Shown piece by piece: positions 54,928-63,520 of a stretch of 64,000 bases of DNA (position 1 is the first letter of the stretch; each line of letters begins with the position of its first letter). Source of the stretch: Tahibacter harae (GTDB taxonomy: Bacteria; Pseudomonadota; Gammaproteobacteria; Xanthomonadales; Rhodanobacteraceae); the NCBI RefSeq assembly GCF_024437735.1, contig NZ_JANFQO010000006.1, forward strand, positions 186,001 through 250,000, in the 5' to 3' direction. Position numbers and translations under genes: made by a program. The notes below the pieces were generated by a model. That model saw only the letters and a list, made by a program, of their open reading frames with translations. It did not search any database and was not told the DNA's origin.

Positions 54928-56022
54928 ATGTCTGTCCCGGCCTCGACTTATCCCGCCACGCCTCTGGCGCTGCGCTTTGCGCAGCGCGCCCGGCTGCGGG
55001 CGCGGCGCGAACGCTGGGCGCGCCGCGGCCTGGCCGCGGCGGCGGCTCTGCTGGGCCTGCTGGTGATGGCCATGCCGCTGTTCCTGCTGGCCTCGGCCAA
55101 CGCCGGCGGCGGCTGGCGCGACCTGCTGCTGCCGCTGCTGGCCGGCAGCATCAAGGCGGCGTTCTACGCCTTGCTGGTGGCGATTCCGCTGGGCCTGGGC
55201 AGCGCAATCTGGTGCGCGCGCTTCGCCGCCCCGCCGCTGCGCCGGCTGCTCAAGCCGCTGTTTGAAGTGTTCGAGGCCGTGCCCGCCGTGGTGCTGGGCC
55301 TGATCGCGGCACTGGTGCTGGCGCCGTGGCTGGCGCGCCAGGTGCTGGCGCTGGCGGTTTTCCTGGCCCTGCTGCCGCTGACCCTGGCCGCCTGCGGCAG
55401 CGCCTGGCAGCGCCTGGCCAGTCCGGCCTGGCGCCGCCGGATGCAGGGGCGCGAATCCTGGCTGCTGATCCCGCCGATCCTGCTGCTGGCCGGCCTGGCG
55501 CTGCAGCTTGGCGTCTGGCTGGGCGGCGGCGCTGTCGGTGCCCTGCTGCGCCCGGCCACGCCGTGGAACGGCCTGGTCATAGGCCTGATGCTGGGCCTGG
55601 CCGTGATGCCCACCGTTTTCACCCTGGCCGAGGAAGCGCTGTTCGGTGTGCCGGTGGAACTGGCCAGTGCGGCCCAGGCGCTGGGCGCTACGCGCTGGCA
55701 GGCGCTGTGGCGGCTGGTGCTGCCGGTGGCCGCGCCCGGTGTGCTGGCCGCCGTGCTGCTGGGTTTCAGCCGCGCCCTGGGCGAGACCATGATCGTGCTG
55801 ATGGCCAGCGGCAACACACCGCTGCTGGAGGCCTCGCCGCTGAGCGGCCTGCGCTCCATCGCCGCCAACTTGGCGCTGGAAGCGCCCGAGGCCGCCGGCG
55901 GCAGCGCGCATTTCGGCCAGCTGCTGTATTCGGCCCTGCTGCTGTTCGTGCTGTGCCTGGTGCTCAACACCCTGGCCGAGATGGTGCGCGCACGCCTGCG
56001 CCGGCGCCTGGCGGGGCTCTAG
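54928..56022 (+). CDS. pstC: phosphate ABC transporter permease PstC
   Basis: 364 residues, six or more membrane segments after a basic N-terminus. The ABC-coupling EAA loop reads ASAAQALGATRWQALWRLVLP, and PAVVLGLIAALVL and SRALGETMIVLMASGN are family blocks. It forms the high-affinity phosphate channel with PstA. The start at 54928 follows the Pho box so closely that the mRNA would be nearly leaderless. No pstS precedes it. pstA starts 1 nt after its stop. Confidence 0.95.
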   Translation: MSVPASTYPATPLALRFAQRARLRARRERWARRGLAAAAALLGLLVMAMPLFLLASANAGGGWRDLLLPLLAGSIKAAFYALLVAIPLGLGSAIWCARFAAPPLRRLLKPLFEVFEAVPAVVLGLIAALVLAPWLARQVLALAVFLALLPLTLAACGSAWQRLASPAWRRRMQGRESWLLIPPILLLAGLALQLGVWLGGGAVGALLRPATPWNGLVIGLMLGLAVMPTVFTLAEEALFGVPVELASAAQALGATRWQALWRLVLPVAAPGVLAAVLLGFSRALGETMIVLMASGNTPLLEASPLSGLRSIAANLALEAPEAAGGSAHFGQLLYSALLLFVLCLVLNTLAEMVRARLRRRLAGL

Positions 56023-56023
56023 C

Positions 56024-57361
56024 ATGCTGCGCACGGGGACCCGGCATGCGCCGCGGCGGCGCGGTGATTCCGGCCTGTGGCTGGCGGCCGGCGCGGTTGC
56101 GCTGAGCCTGGCTGCGCTGATCGCGCTGCTGTTCGTGCTGTTGCAGCAGTCGGCGCGGCCGTTCCTGCCGGCCGCCGTGGCGGAATTGCGCTGGCAGGGC
56201 GCAGCCGGCCCGCAGCAGGCGCTGGCGGCGATCGTGCGCGAGGATGCGGATGAACTGATCGCGCGCGCCAGCGAATGGCAGCGCCGCGGCGGCGCCTACC
56301 TGCGCATTGCCCGCGCCGACCTGCTCGAACGGACCTTTCCGCCCGATGCGCTCGCGCTGCGCCTGGCTGACGGCCGCGAACTCTATCTGCGCGGCGATGC
56401 GCACGCGCTGGCCGCGCTGCCGTCCGCCGCCGGACTGGCGCTGCCGGGCATGCCGGCGGAGTTGCCATTGCGGCGCGGGGAACTTGTGGAAATTCTCGCA
56501 CCGAACCAGCTCGGCCCGGGCGGCCGGCTGCGGGTGGCGACGCAGCGCGCCTGGGCCTTCGTCAGCGGTTCGCCCGGCGGCGACAGCGGCAGCGCCGGCC
56601 TGCTGCCGGCCCTGGTCGGCACGGTGGTGCTGGTGCTGCTGATGAGCGTGCTGGTGATGCCGCTGGGCGTGCTGGTCGCGCTGTGGCTGCACGAATACGC
56701 CGGTCGCGGCGCGCTGGCGCAGCTGCTGCGTGCGGCGGTGGCCAATCTCGCCGGCGTGCCTTCGGTGATCTATGGCCTGTTCGGCCTGGTGCTGTTCGTG
56801 CACGGACTCGGCGCCGGCCTGGACGCGCTGTTCCATGCCGATGCGCTGCCCAGCCCGACCTGGGGCACAGGAGGCCTGCTGTGGTCGGCGCTGACCCTGG
56901 CCCTGCTCACCTTGCCGGTGGTCGTGATCGCGGTGGAGGAAGGCCTGGCCCGCGTGCCGGCCGGCCTGCGCCAGGGCGCGCTCGCACTGGGGGCGACGCG
57001 CGCGGAAATGCTCTGGCGCGTGGTGCTGCCGGTGGCGCGGCCGGCCCTGCTCACGGCGCTGATCCTCGCTGTCGCGCGCGCTGCGGGCGAGGTCGCGCCG
57101 CTGATGCTGGTCGGCGCGGTCAAATATGCGCCGGCCCTGCCGCTGGACGGCGAATTTCCCTATCTGCATCTGTCGAAGCAATTCATGCATCTCGGACACA
57201 GCGTTTACGACCTGGCCCTGACCGGCGCCGACGCCCAGCGCGATCTGGGCGAGGCCCATGCCGCGGCGCTGCTGCTGCTGATCGTGGTGGTGGCGCTCAA
57301 TGCTGCCGCCATCGTCGTGCGCAACCGCCTGCGCGAACGCAGCCGCGAGCTGTCCGCATGA
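56024..57361 (+). CDS. pstA: phosphate ABC transporter permease PstA
   Basis: 445 residues, longer than the ~290 of E. coli PstA because a periplasmic domain of about 130 residues (roughly 55-185, DUF3333 style) follows the first membrane helix; this long form is common in Xanthomonads and Pseudomonads. The EAA loop is RQGALALGATRAEMLWRVVL, and the C-terminus has ARAAGEVAPLMLVGAVKYAP. Partner of PstC. Overlaps pstB by 4 nt (ATGA). Confidence 0.94.
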   Translation: MLRTGTRHAPRRRGDSGLWLAAGAVALSLAALIALLFVLLQQSARPFLPAAVAELRWQGAAGPQQALAAIVREDADELIARASEWQRRGGAYLRIARADLLERTFPPDALALRLADGRELYLRGDAHALAALPSAAGLALPGMPAELPLRRGELVEILAPNQLGPGGRLRVATQRAWAFVSGSPGGDSGSAGLLPALVGTVVLVLLMSVLVMPLGVLVALWLHEYAGRGALAQLLRAAVANLAGVPSVIYGLFGLVLFVHGLGAGLDALFHADALPSPTWGTGGLLWSALTLALLTLPVVVIAVEEGLARVPAGLRQGALALGATRAEMLWRVVLPVARPALLTALILAVARAAGEVAPLMLVGAVKYAPALPLDGEFPYLHLSKQFMHLGHSVYDLALTGADAQRDLGEAHAAALLLLIVVVALNAAAIVVRNRLRERSRELSA

Positions 57362-58176
57362 GCCGCCTGCGCCTGGCCGGGGCCGACGGCCTGCAACCCA
57401 TGCCCGGCGGTCTGCTCGACGGACTGGAGCTGGCCCTGCAGGCGCGCGCGCTGAGCCTGCACTATGCCGAGCGGCGCGTGCTGGACCAGATCAGTCTGAG
57501 CGTGCCGCGGCGCCGCATCACCGCGCTGATAGGCCCGTCCGGCTGCGGCAAGTCCAGCCTGCTGCGCTGTTTCAACCGGCTCAACGACGAGATCGCCGAC
57601 TGCCGCATGGACGGCGAAGTGCAGGTGCTGGGCGTGGACGCCTACGCCGCCGATGTGTCGGTGCCGGACCTGCGCCGCCGCGTCGGCATGGTGTTCCAGA
57701 AACCCAATCCGTTTCCCCAGTCGGTGGGCGAGAACGTGGCCTTCGGCCTGCGCCTGGCCGGCCTGCGTTCGCGCCTGGAACTGGACGACCGGGTCGAGAC
57801 CGCGCTGCGCGCCGCCGGCCTGTGGGACGAGGTGCGCGACCGGCTGGACGACAGCGCCCTGCGCCTTTCCGCCGGCCAGCAGCAGCGCCTGGTGATCGCC
57901 CGCGCCCTGGCGGTGGAACCCGAGGTGCTGCTGATGGACGAGCCGGCCTCGATGCTGGACCCGATCTCCACCCTGCGCCTGGAAGAACTGATGGTCGCGC
58001 TGCGCGAGCGCTACAGCGTGCTGCTGGTCACCCACAACATGCAGCAGGCCGCGCGCGTGGCCGACTACACGGCCTACATGCAGGACGGCCGCGTGCTGGA
58101 GTTCGACACCACCGACCGCATCTTCACCAATCCGCGCCTGCGCGGCACGGAAGATTACATCACCGGAAAATTGTGA
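57358..58176 (+). CDS. pstB: phosphate ABC transporter ATP-binding protein PstB
   Basis: 272 residues. Walker A is GPSGCGKSS, followed by FNRLNDEIADCRMDGEV, typical of PstB; Q-loop GMVFQKPNPFPQSV; signature LSAGQQQRLVIARAL; Walker B VLLMDEPASMLDP; His switch LLVTHNMQQA. The signature has Ala instead of Gly at its third position (normally LSGGQQQR), an oddity worth noting. It drives phosphate import. Overlaps pstA by 4 nt. Confidence 0.95.
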   Translation: MSRLRLAGADGLQPMPGGLLDGLELALQARALSLHYAERRVLDQISLSVPRRRITALIGPSGCGKSSLLRCFNRLNDEIADCRMDGEVQVLGVDAYAADVSVPDLRRRVGMVFQKPNPFPQSVGENVAFGLRLAGLRSRLELDDRVETALRAAGLWDEVRDRLDDSALRLSAGQQQRLVIARALAVEPEVLLMDEPASMLDPISTLRLEELMVALRERYSVLLVTHNMQQAARVADYTAYMQDGRVLEFDTTDRIFTNPRLRGTEDYITGKL

Positions 58177-58321
58177 TACGACTGCGGAGGCCCTGCGGCC
58201 TGCGCGGCCGCCACGTTTTCGCTGCACTGCGCAAAAATCCGCAACTTGTTCCAATGTAAACACGGCGTAACCTGCGCCTGTCCAGATACCGCCCCACCTT
58301 CCTCCGACACGACGACACGCA

Positions 58322-59041
58322 ATGGACCGTCTGCACCTAGGCCAGCACATCTCGCAGCAGTTCAACACCGAACTGGCGGCCCTCACCAAGCAGGTGCTGG
58401 CCATGGGCGGGCTGGTCGAGGCGCAGCTGGCCCTGGCGCTGGAAGCGCTGGCCGCGCGCGATCTGCGCCAGGTGGCCCATGTGGTCGCGCGCGAAGAGGA
58501 GGTCAACGCGGCGGAACTGGAGATCGACGCGCGCTGCACCCAGATCCTGGCGCGGCGCCAGCCGGCGGCCTCGGACCTGCGCCTGGTGCTGGCGGTGGTG
58601 CGCATGGTCGCCAACCTGGAACGCATCGGCGACGAAGCCGAGCGCATCGCGCGCATCGCCGAGAAACTCGGCGGCGCCGAACTGGCCGAACACTACGGCG
58701 TCAAGCTCGCCCAGATGGGCAGCCTGGTGCGCGACCAGCTGCGCGGCACCCTGGACACCTTCGCCCGCATGGACGAGACCCGCGCCCTGGAATGGCTGCG
58801 CCGGGACCGCGAAGTCGACGTGCTGTACAAGGAACTCACCGCGCTGCTGGTCGCGTTGATGCAGCGCGAATCCGACCGCGTCCCCGCCGCGCTGGAATTC
58901 CTCTGGTGCGCCCGCGCGCTGGAGCGCATCGGCGACCGCTGCAAGAACATCTGCGAGCAGGTGATCTATCTGGTCCGCGGCCAGGACGTGCGGCATACCG
59001 GGCTGTCGCGCAGCGCGGCGCCGTTGCCGCGGGAGAATTGA
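58322..59041 (+). CDS. phoU: phosphate transport regulator PhoU
   Basis: 239 residues made of two homologous three-helix PhoU repeats, each with the metal-binding acidic block E/D-x-x-x-D: VRMVANLERIGDEAERIARI in the first and ARALERIGDRCKNICEQVIY in the second. It links Pst activity to the PhoR/PhoB two-component system and keeps the Pho regulon off in plenty. It lies 145 nt after pstB in the same direction, probably the same transcript. Confidence 0.96.
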   Translation: MDRLHLGQHISQQFNTELAALTKQVLAMGGLVEAQLALALEALAARDLRQVAHVVAREEEVNAAELEIDARCTQILARRQPAASDLRLVLAVVRMVANLERIGDEAERIARIAEKLGGAELAEHYGVKLAQMGSLVRDQLRGTLDTFARMDETRALEWLRRDREVDVLYKELTALLVALMQRESDRVPAALEFLWCARALERIGDRCKNICEQVIYLVRGQDVRHTGLSRSAAPLPREN

Positions 59042-59070
59042 AGTTCGGGCCTGGTTGAGGGAATCCGGCT

Positions 59071-59301
59071 TCAGTCGCCGACGCCAGCTTCTTCTCGCCA
59101 GAAAAACACCTCGTCCACGCGCCTGCCGAACACCCGCGCCAGGCGGAACGCCAGCTCCAGCGAAGGCGCGTAACGCCCGGCTTCCAGCGCGATGATGGTC
59201 TGGCGGGTGATGCCGCAGGCCTTGGCCAGGGCGTCCTGGGTCATCTCGCCGTGGTCGAAGCGCAGCCGGCGCAGGTGGTTGCCTATCGGCAGCGTGCTCA
59301 T
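59071..59301 (-). CDS. XRE-family HTH transcriptional regulator
   Basis: 76 residues, a single helix-turn-helix domain: LRRLRFDHGEMTQDALAKA, then GITRQTIIALEAGRYAPSLE; the recognition helix is near residues 32-43. It overlaps the end of the membrane-protein gene by 4 nt (ATGA). Small regulators paired with a membrane protein often repress their own operon; a perfect palindrome lies over the promoter at 59924-59957, which fits. Its signal is unknown. Confidence 0.9.
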   Translation of the reverse strand: MSTLPIGNHLRRLRFDHGEMTQDALAKACGITRQTIIALEAGRYAPSLELAFRLARVFGRRVDEVFFWREEAGVGD

Positions 59302-59909
59302 TCCGCGGGATCCGCCGCGTCGCGCCGGTAGCCATGCAATTGCAGCACATGCCGCACCAGGCTGGCGGCGATCAGGGTCAGCAGCAGGACATGGCCGAGG
59401 AATACATGGCTCATCGCCTGCAGCCGCTGCGGCGGGTTGAAGCCCAGACTGACGGCGAGCACCACGATCAGCACCGCCAGCACGGTATGCGCCGCGCGGT
59501 CGGCCCGGGCGGCGATGGCGCGGTCGCGTTCGTCGCGCTGTACCTCGCGGCGATGCAGGATGTACCAGCTGGCCACGGCGCCGGCGACCAGGGTCCAGGC
59601 GGTGATGCCCAGCCGATGTGCCGCGGGGCTGTGCAGGCTGAGGCCGGGGCCGGCCAGCAGCAGGGCGGTGCTGACCTGGGCGCCGATCAGGCTGGTGCTG
59701 GCCAGGCCGTGCCAGACCTCGCGTTCGGGCTCGCCGGGTTCATCACCGCGCGTCTCGGCCCGGCGCTGCCAGTAGTGCCGCAGCAGCAGTGCCGCGCCGA
59801 CCATCAGGATCACGCCGACATAGCCCTCGTGCAGCGGCCAGTCTATCCACGGCGCGGCCAGCAGCACGCCGACGGCAGCGCTGAACAGCATCACCAGGGC
59901 AATACGCAT
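59298..59909 (-). CDS. polytopic membrane protein linked to the XRE regulator
   Basis: 203 residues with about five membrane segments separated by charged loops (QRRAETRGDEPGEPEREVW; REVQRDERDRAIAARADRAA). I do not recognise a family name, but a membrane protein of this size with an ERDR-x-I-x-x-A loop read together with a 70-residue XRE regulator is a recurrent arrangement in many bacteria. GGAG lies 8 nt before the ATG. First gene of the two-gene operon. Confidence 0.75.
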   Translation of the reverse strand: MRIALVMLFSAAVGVLLAAPWIDWPLHEGYVGVILMVGAALLLRHYWQRRAETRGDEPGEPEREVWHGLASTSLIGAQVSTALLLAGPGLSLHSPAAHRLGITAWTLVAGAVASWYILHRREVQRDERDRAIAARADRAAHTVLAVLIVVLAVSLGFNPPQRLQAMSHVFLGHVLLLTLIAASLVRHVLQLHGYRRDAADPAE

Positions 59910-59921
59910 AGGGAATCTCCG

Positions 59922-60516
59922 CTAGACAATATGTTCGGTGTACATTACATATTGTCTGGTTTGGCGGTCAAGCCGCCGCGCGCTGGCGCACCCGCCGCCA
60001 CGGAGGCGGCCTGTGTGTCCAGCGGCCGTCCCGGCGTGCAACCAGGCCCCGGTCGAAGGTCAGCGCCCACAAGGTGTGGCTGCCGTCGGCGTTGCGGGTT
60101 TCGGCGATGCGGCGGATCTGCTGCGAAGGCAGGCCGCTGTGCTGATCCTCGAATTGCCAGCGCCGGCCGTCGTGCCGGGCCAGGCCCGATTGCGAACGCG
60201 GCCCACAGCGTGCCCTTCTGGTCCAGCCACAGGCTGTCGGCGGATTCGGCCAGGGCCGGGTCGGGATCGGCGTTCCAGCGGCGGCCGTCGTAGCGCGCCA
60301 GGCCCAGCGGCGAGGCCGCCCGGACGAAGTCTTCGGCGTCGGTGCGTACGCTGACGCTGACCGCGTCCGGCACGCCGTCGCGGCTGCAGAAGCGGGTGAA
60401 GGACGGCGCGCCTATCTCGATCAGATGCTGCGGCTGCCCCGCCGGGTGCACGACATGCGTGGCCGCCACCCGGCTATGCACCCCAGCAAGCTCGCGAGCG
60501 CGCGAGATCTCAGCAT
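59922..60516 (-). pseudogene. decayed two-component-type propeller protein gene
   Basis: Minus-strand reading gives a signal-peptide-like start at 60516 (MLRSRALASLLGC), a frame change, then SPLGLARYDGRRW and SLWLDQKGTLWAAFAI, a second frame change near 60192, then GLARHDGRRWQFEDQHSGLP and SHTLWALTFDRGLVARRDGRW before a stop at 59922. GLARxDGRRW and LWAxT units are those of the regulator beta-propeller repeat (Reg_prop). Only about two blades remain of a protein that normally has many, and the kinase part is gone. Confidence 0.75.
59924..59957 (-). promoter_or_regulatory. palindromic operator over the XRE-operon promoter
   Basis: AGACAATATG (59924-59933) and CATATTGTCT (59948-59957) are perfect 10-nt inverted arms around 14 nt. 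On the minus strand TTGACC (59971-59966) and TAATGT (59947-59942), 18 nt apart, make a fair sigma-70 promoter whose spacer and -10 lie within the palindrome. A repressor bound here would block polymerase; the XRE protein of the operon is the likely ligand. Confidence 0.75.
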
Positions 60517-60652
60517 TGTCCGGCTGTCCCCTGTGCGAAGAGGTGTGCAAGGGGCAAGCCGGAGGGACGGGGTGGAGTTGTAGGAACTGCTTCGGGGATC
60601 TGCCGCTACCTGGGCATTGCGGCAAATGGATGCCTTGCGCAAGCGCGGAGCT

Positions 60653-61489
60653 TCAGCCCTCCGCGGCGACCACTTCGGCCAGCCGCACGAACTGCAGCGG
60701 TTCCAACTGTTCGGCGCGTTCGCGCGGATCGATGCCGGCGGCGCGGATCTGCTCGGCCGTGGCCACGCCGCTGAGCGCATTGGACAAGGTCTTGCGGCGC
60801 TGGCCGAAGGCGTGGCGCACGACGCGCTCGACCAGGGCCGGATCGGCGCGGTGGCGCCGCTCCGGCGCCAGCGGCACCAGGCGCACCACGGCCGAATCCA
60901 CCTTGGGCGGCGGATTGAACGCGCCGGGCGGCACGTTGAGCAGCGGTTCCACCGTACAGCTGAGCTGCAGCATCACGCTGAGGCGGCCGTAGACCTTGCT
61001 GCCCGGCGCGGCGGCCATGCGGTCGACCACTTCCTTCTGCAGCATGAAGTGCATGTCGGCGATGGCTGCGGCGTGTTCCAGGCAGTGGAACAGGATGGGG
61101 CTGGAGATGTTGTAGGGCAGGTTGCCGACCAGGCGCAGCGGCGAACCGGCGGCCAGGGCGGTGAAATCCACCGTCAGCACGTCGGCGTGGATCACCGTGA
61201 GTTCGCCCAGCGGCGCGGCCGCGGCCTGGATGCGCGGGATCAGGTCGCGGTCCAGCTCGATCACGGTGATGCGGCCGTGTTCGCGCAGCAGCGGCAAAGT
61301 GATCGCGCCTTCGCCGGGGCCGATCTCGACCAGGGCATCGCCCGGACGCGGCGCTATCGCCTGCACGATGCGGCGGATCAGGCCGGGGTCGTGCAGGAAG
61401 TGCTGTCCAAATTGCTTTTTGTGGATATGTCGCGTATCCGCCGCATTGGCGGCGGCGGAAGACGGTGCGGCGGGCGGATAGCGCTTCAA
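60653..61489 (-). CDS. rsmA: 16S rRNA dimethyladenosine transferase
   Basis: 278 residues. KKQFGQHFLHD at the start, SAM motif I VEIGPGEGAITLPLL, the catalytic NLPYNISSP and the KVDSAVVRL end block are those of KsgA/RsmA, which dimethylates two adenines at the 16S 3' end. No ATG or GTG is available ahead of the conserved part; the only fitting start is a TTG at 61489 whose bases overlap the lysR stop (TTGA), giving an extra ~20-residue Ala/Pro-rich N-terminus. In relatives the gene follows pdxA, which here lies 2 kb away. Confidence 0.93.
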   Translation of the reverse strand: MKRYPPAAPSSAAANAADTRHIHKKQFGQHFLHDPGLIRRIVQAIAPRPGDALVEIGPGEGAITLPLLREHGRITVIELDRDLIPRIQAAAAPLGELTVIHADVLTVDFTALAAGSPLRLVGNLPYNISSPILFHCLEHAAAIADMHFMLQKEVVDRMAAAPGSKVYGRLSVMLQLSCTVEPLLNVPPGAFNPPPKVDSAVVRLVPLAPERRHRADPALVERVVRHAFGQRRKTLSNALSGVATAEQIRAAGIDPRERAEQLEPLQFVRLAEVVAAEG

Positions 61490-62415
61490 ACGGGGGCCTC
61501 GGGCGGCGGCGCGAGCGGCGAGGAATTCGCCAGCTCCTCGATCAGCCAGGTGCGGAACAGCTGCACCGACGGCTTGTGCGCGTGGGATTCGGGACAGACG
61601 AGATAGTAAGCGTAGAAGGCCGGTATGCGCAGCGGGAACGGCGCGACCAGCTCGCCGCTGGCCAGGCGGCCGCCGGCCAGGGAGCTGCGCGCCAGCACCA
61701 CGCCCTGGCCCTGGGCGGCGGCGCGCAGGGCCAGGTCGGTGTCGTCGTAGACCGCGCCGCCGCGCGGCTCGGTGGTGGCCACGCCGGCGGCGGCGAACCA
61801 GCGCACCCAGTCGTTGAGGCGCGACTGCTGCTTGAGCCGGATCAGCGGCAGTTCCAGCAACTGTGAGGGATGCTTCAACTTGCGCCGGGTCAGGCGCGGG
61901 CTGAGCACGGGGAAAAGCTCGTCGTCGAGCAGCTTCTCGCAGCGCAGCCCGGGCCAGGGGCCGTTGCCCCAGCGGATCGCCACGTCGACGCCGTCGTTGC
62001 GGAAATCGGCCAGGCTGATGGTGCTCTGCAGGTTGAACTCGATCTCCGGATGACGCGCCAGGAAGCCGCCCAGGCGCCCCACCAGCCAGGCCGAGGCGAA
62101 CGACGGCAGCACGCTCAGCGACAGCACGTTGCCGGAGGCTCTTTCCCTTACGCGGCTTATGGTTGCGGCGAGGTGGTCGAGCCCGTCGCGTACCCCCACG
62201 GCGAGCTGCTGGCCGGCCTCGGTGAGCCAGGTGCGGCGGCCGCTGCGCTCGAACAGTTTGAGGCCGAGTTCCTCTTCCAGCGCGCGTATCTGCTGGCTCA
62301 CGGCGCCGTGAGTCAGGTGCAGCTCTTCCGCGGCGCGGCTCCAGTTCAGGTGGCGCGCGGCGCATTCGAACACGCGCAAGGTGCGCAGGGCGGGCAGGTG
62401 CTGCCAGGCGTGCAT
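61486..62415 (-). CDS. LysR-family transcriptional regulator (GcvA-like)
   Basis: 309 residues. The HTH is LNWSRAAEELHLTHGAVSQQ within residues 20-42, and the effector domain starts about residue 92. The DNA-binding part is of the GcvA/AmpR group (LTHGAVSQQIRALEEELG). It is divergent from an EamA transporter, 124 bp apart, which is its likely target. Its stop overlaps the TTG start proposed for rsmA. Confidence 0.93.
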   Translation of the reverse strand: MHAWQHLPALRTLRVFECAARHLNWSRAAEELHLTHGAVSQQIRALEEELGLKLFERSGRRTWLTEAGQQLAVGVRDGLDHLAATISRVRERASGNVLSLSVLPSFASAWLVGRLGGFLARHPEIEFNLQSTISLADFRNDGVDVAIRWGNGPWPGLRCEKLLDDELFPVLSPRLTRRKLKHPSQLLELPLIRLKQQSRLNDWVRWFAAAGVATTEPRGGAVYDDTDLALRAAAQGQGVVLARSSLAGGRLASGELVAPFPLRIPAFYAYYLVCPESHAHKPSVQLFRTWLIEELANSSPLAPPPEAPV

Positions 62416-62435
62416 GTGTGAGTTCCGCTAACAGT

Positions 62436-62469
62436 CGGGGCGAGAAAGTATCGATTTTTTCCCGCCCCG
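62436..62469. promoter_or_regulatory. imperfect palindrome between lysR and eamA
   Basis: CGGGGCGAGAAA (62436-62447) faces TTTCCCGCCCCG (62458-62469), mirrored at all but one position. It lies in the divergent control region and could be the LysR-protein site, or part of an mRNA hairpin. Confidence 0.4.
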
Positions 62470-62539
62470 GCCAGGCCTAGCATGACGGCCCTGTGGCGTA
62501 CGCCGGCACCGTCGGCGCGCCGGCCTTTCGAGGTTTGCC

Positions 62540-63472
62540 ATGACTCCCGCAATGATGTTGCGCATGCTCGCCCTGGCGATGATCTGGGGCGGCTCCTTCC
62601 TGTTCATGCGTGTGGCCGTGCCCGAGTTCGGCACCGGCTTCACCGCCGCCGGGCGCATCGCCCTGTCGGCCCTGGTGCTGTTCGCCTTTGCCGCGGCGCA
62701 GGGGCTTTCGCTGAACTGGCGCGCGCACTGGCGCGGCTATGTCTGGCTGGGCGCGCTCAGCGCCGCCGTGCCCTTCGTGCTGTTCGCGTACATGGCCAAG
62801 CACCTGCCGGCGGGCTATTCGGCCGTGCTCAATGCGACCGTGCCGCTGTTCGCCGTGCTGCTGGGCTGGTATCTGCAGCGCCGGCGGCCGTCCTGGTCCA
62901 AGCTGGCCGGCGTGGTGGTCGGCCTCGCCGGTGTGGTGACCATTGCGCGCTTCGGCACGGTCACCCTGACCGCGGCCACTTTCCTCGCTTTCGTTGCCGG
63001 CCTGGCCGCTGCGGCGCTGTACGCCCTGGGCGCGGCGGAGCTGCGCCGCCTGTTCAGCGGCGTGGAGCCGGTCGTGGTCGCCACAGGCAGCCAGCTCGGC
63101 GCCGCACTGCTGCTGTCGCCGCTGCTGCTGGCCAATGTGCCGCTGCAGGTACCGGCGCTGAAGCCCGGCCTGGCCCTGGTCGCGCTGGGCCTGGTCTGTA
63201 CCGCCATCGCCTTCGTGGTCTATTTCCGCCTGCTCAAGGAAGCCGGCCCCGAGCGCGCAACCACGGTGACCTTCCTGGTGCCGGTGTTCGCCCAGATCTG
63301 GGGCGCGCTGTTCCTGCACGAGCCCATCACTGCGGCCAGCCTCTGCGGTCTGGGCCTGGTGCTGCTGGCGGTGATGCTGGTGTTCGAGAAGCTGCGCTGG
63401 CCGCACCGGCGCGCGCCGATCGCCGCCGCCGCGGTTGCGCTGAGCCCCTGCACCGGCCGCTGCGCAGACTGA
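62540..63472 (+). CDS. EamA family (DMT) transporter
   Basis: 310 residues, ten membrane segments in two EamA repeats (first starts MLRMLALAMIWGGSFLFMRV, second near residue 150). Blocks such as KHLPAGYSAVLNATVPLFAV and TTVTFLVPVFAQIWGALFL are typical of drug/metabolite exporters like RhaT/YdcZ relatives. It probably exports a metabolite or amino acid. Divergent from the LysR gene. Confidence 0.92.
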   Translation: MTPAMMLRMLALAMIWGGSFLFMRVAVPEFGTGFTAAGRIALSALVLFAFAAAQGLSLNWRAHWRGYVWLGALSAAVPFVLFAYMAKHLPAGYSAVLNATVPLFAVLLGWYLQRRRPSWSKLAGVVVGLAGVVTIARFGTVTLTAATFLAFVAGLAAAALYALGAAELRRLFSGVEPVVVATGSQLGAALLLSPLLLANVPLQVPALKPGLALVALGLVCTAIAFVVYFRLLKEAGPERATTVTFLVPVFAQIWGALFLHEPITAASLCGLGLVLLAVMLVFEKLRWPHRRAPIAAAAVALSPCTGRCAD

Positions 63473-63520
63473 CGCGGACGGCGCAAGCCGCGGCGCAGCC
63501 CGGCGCCGCGGCCCGGTCCG

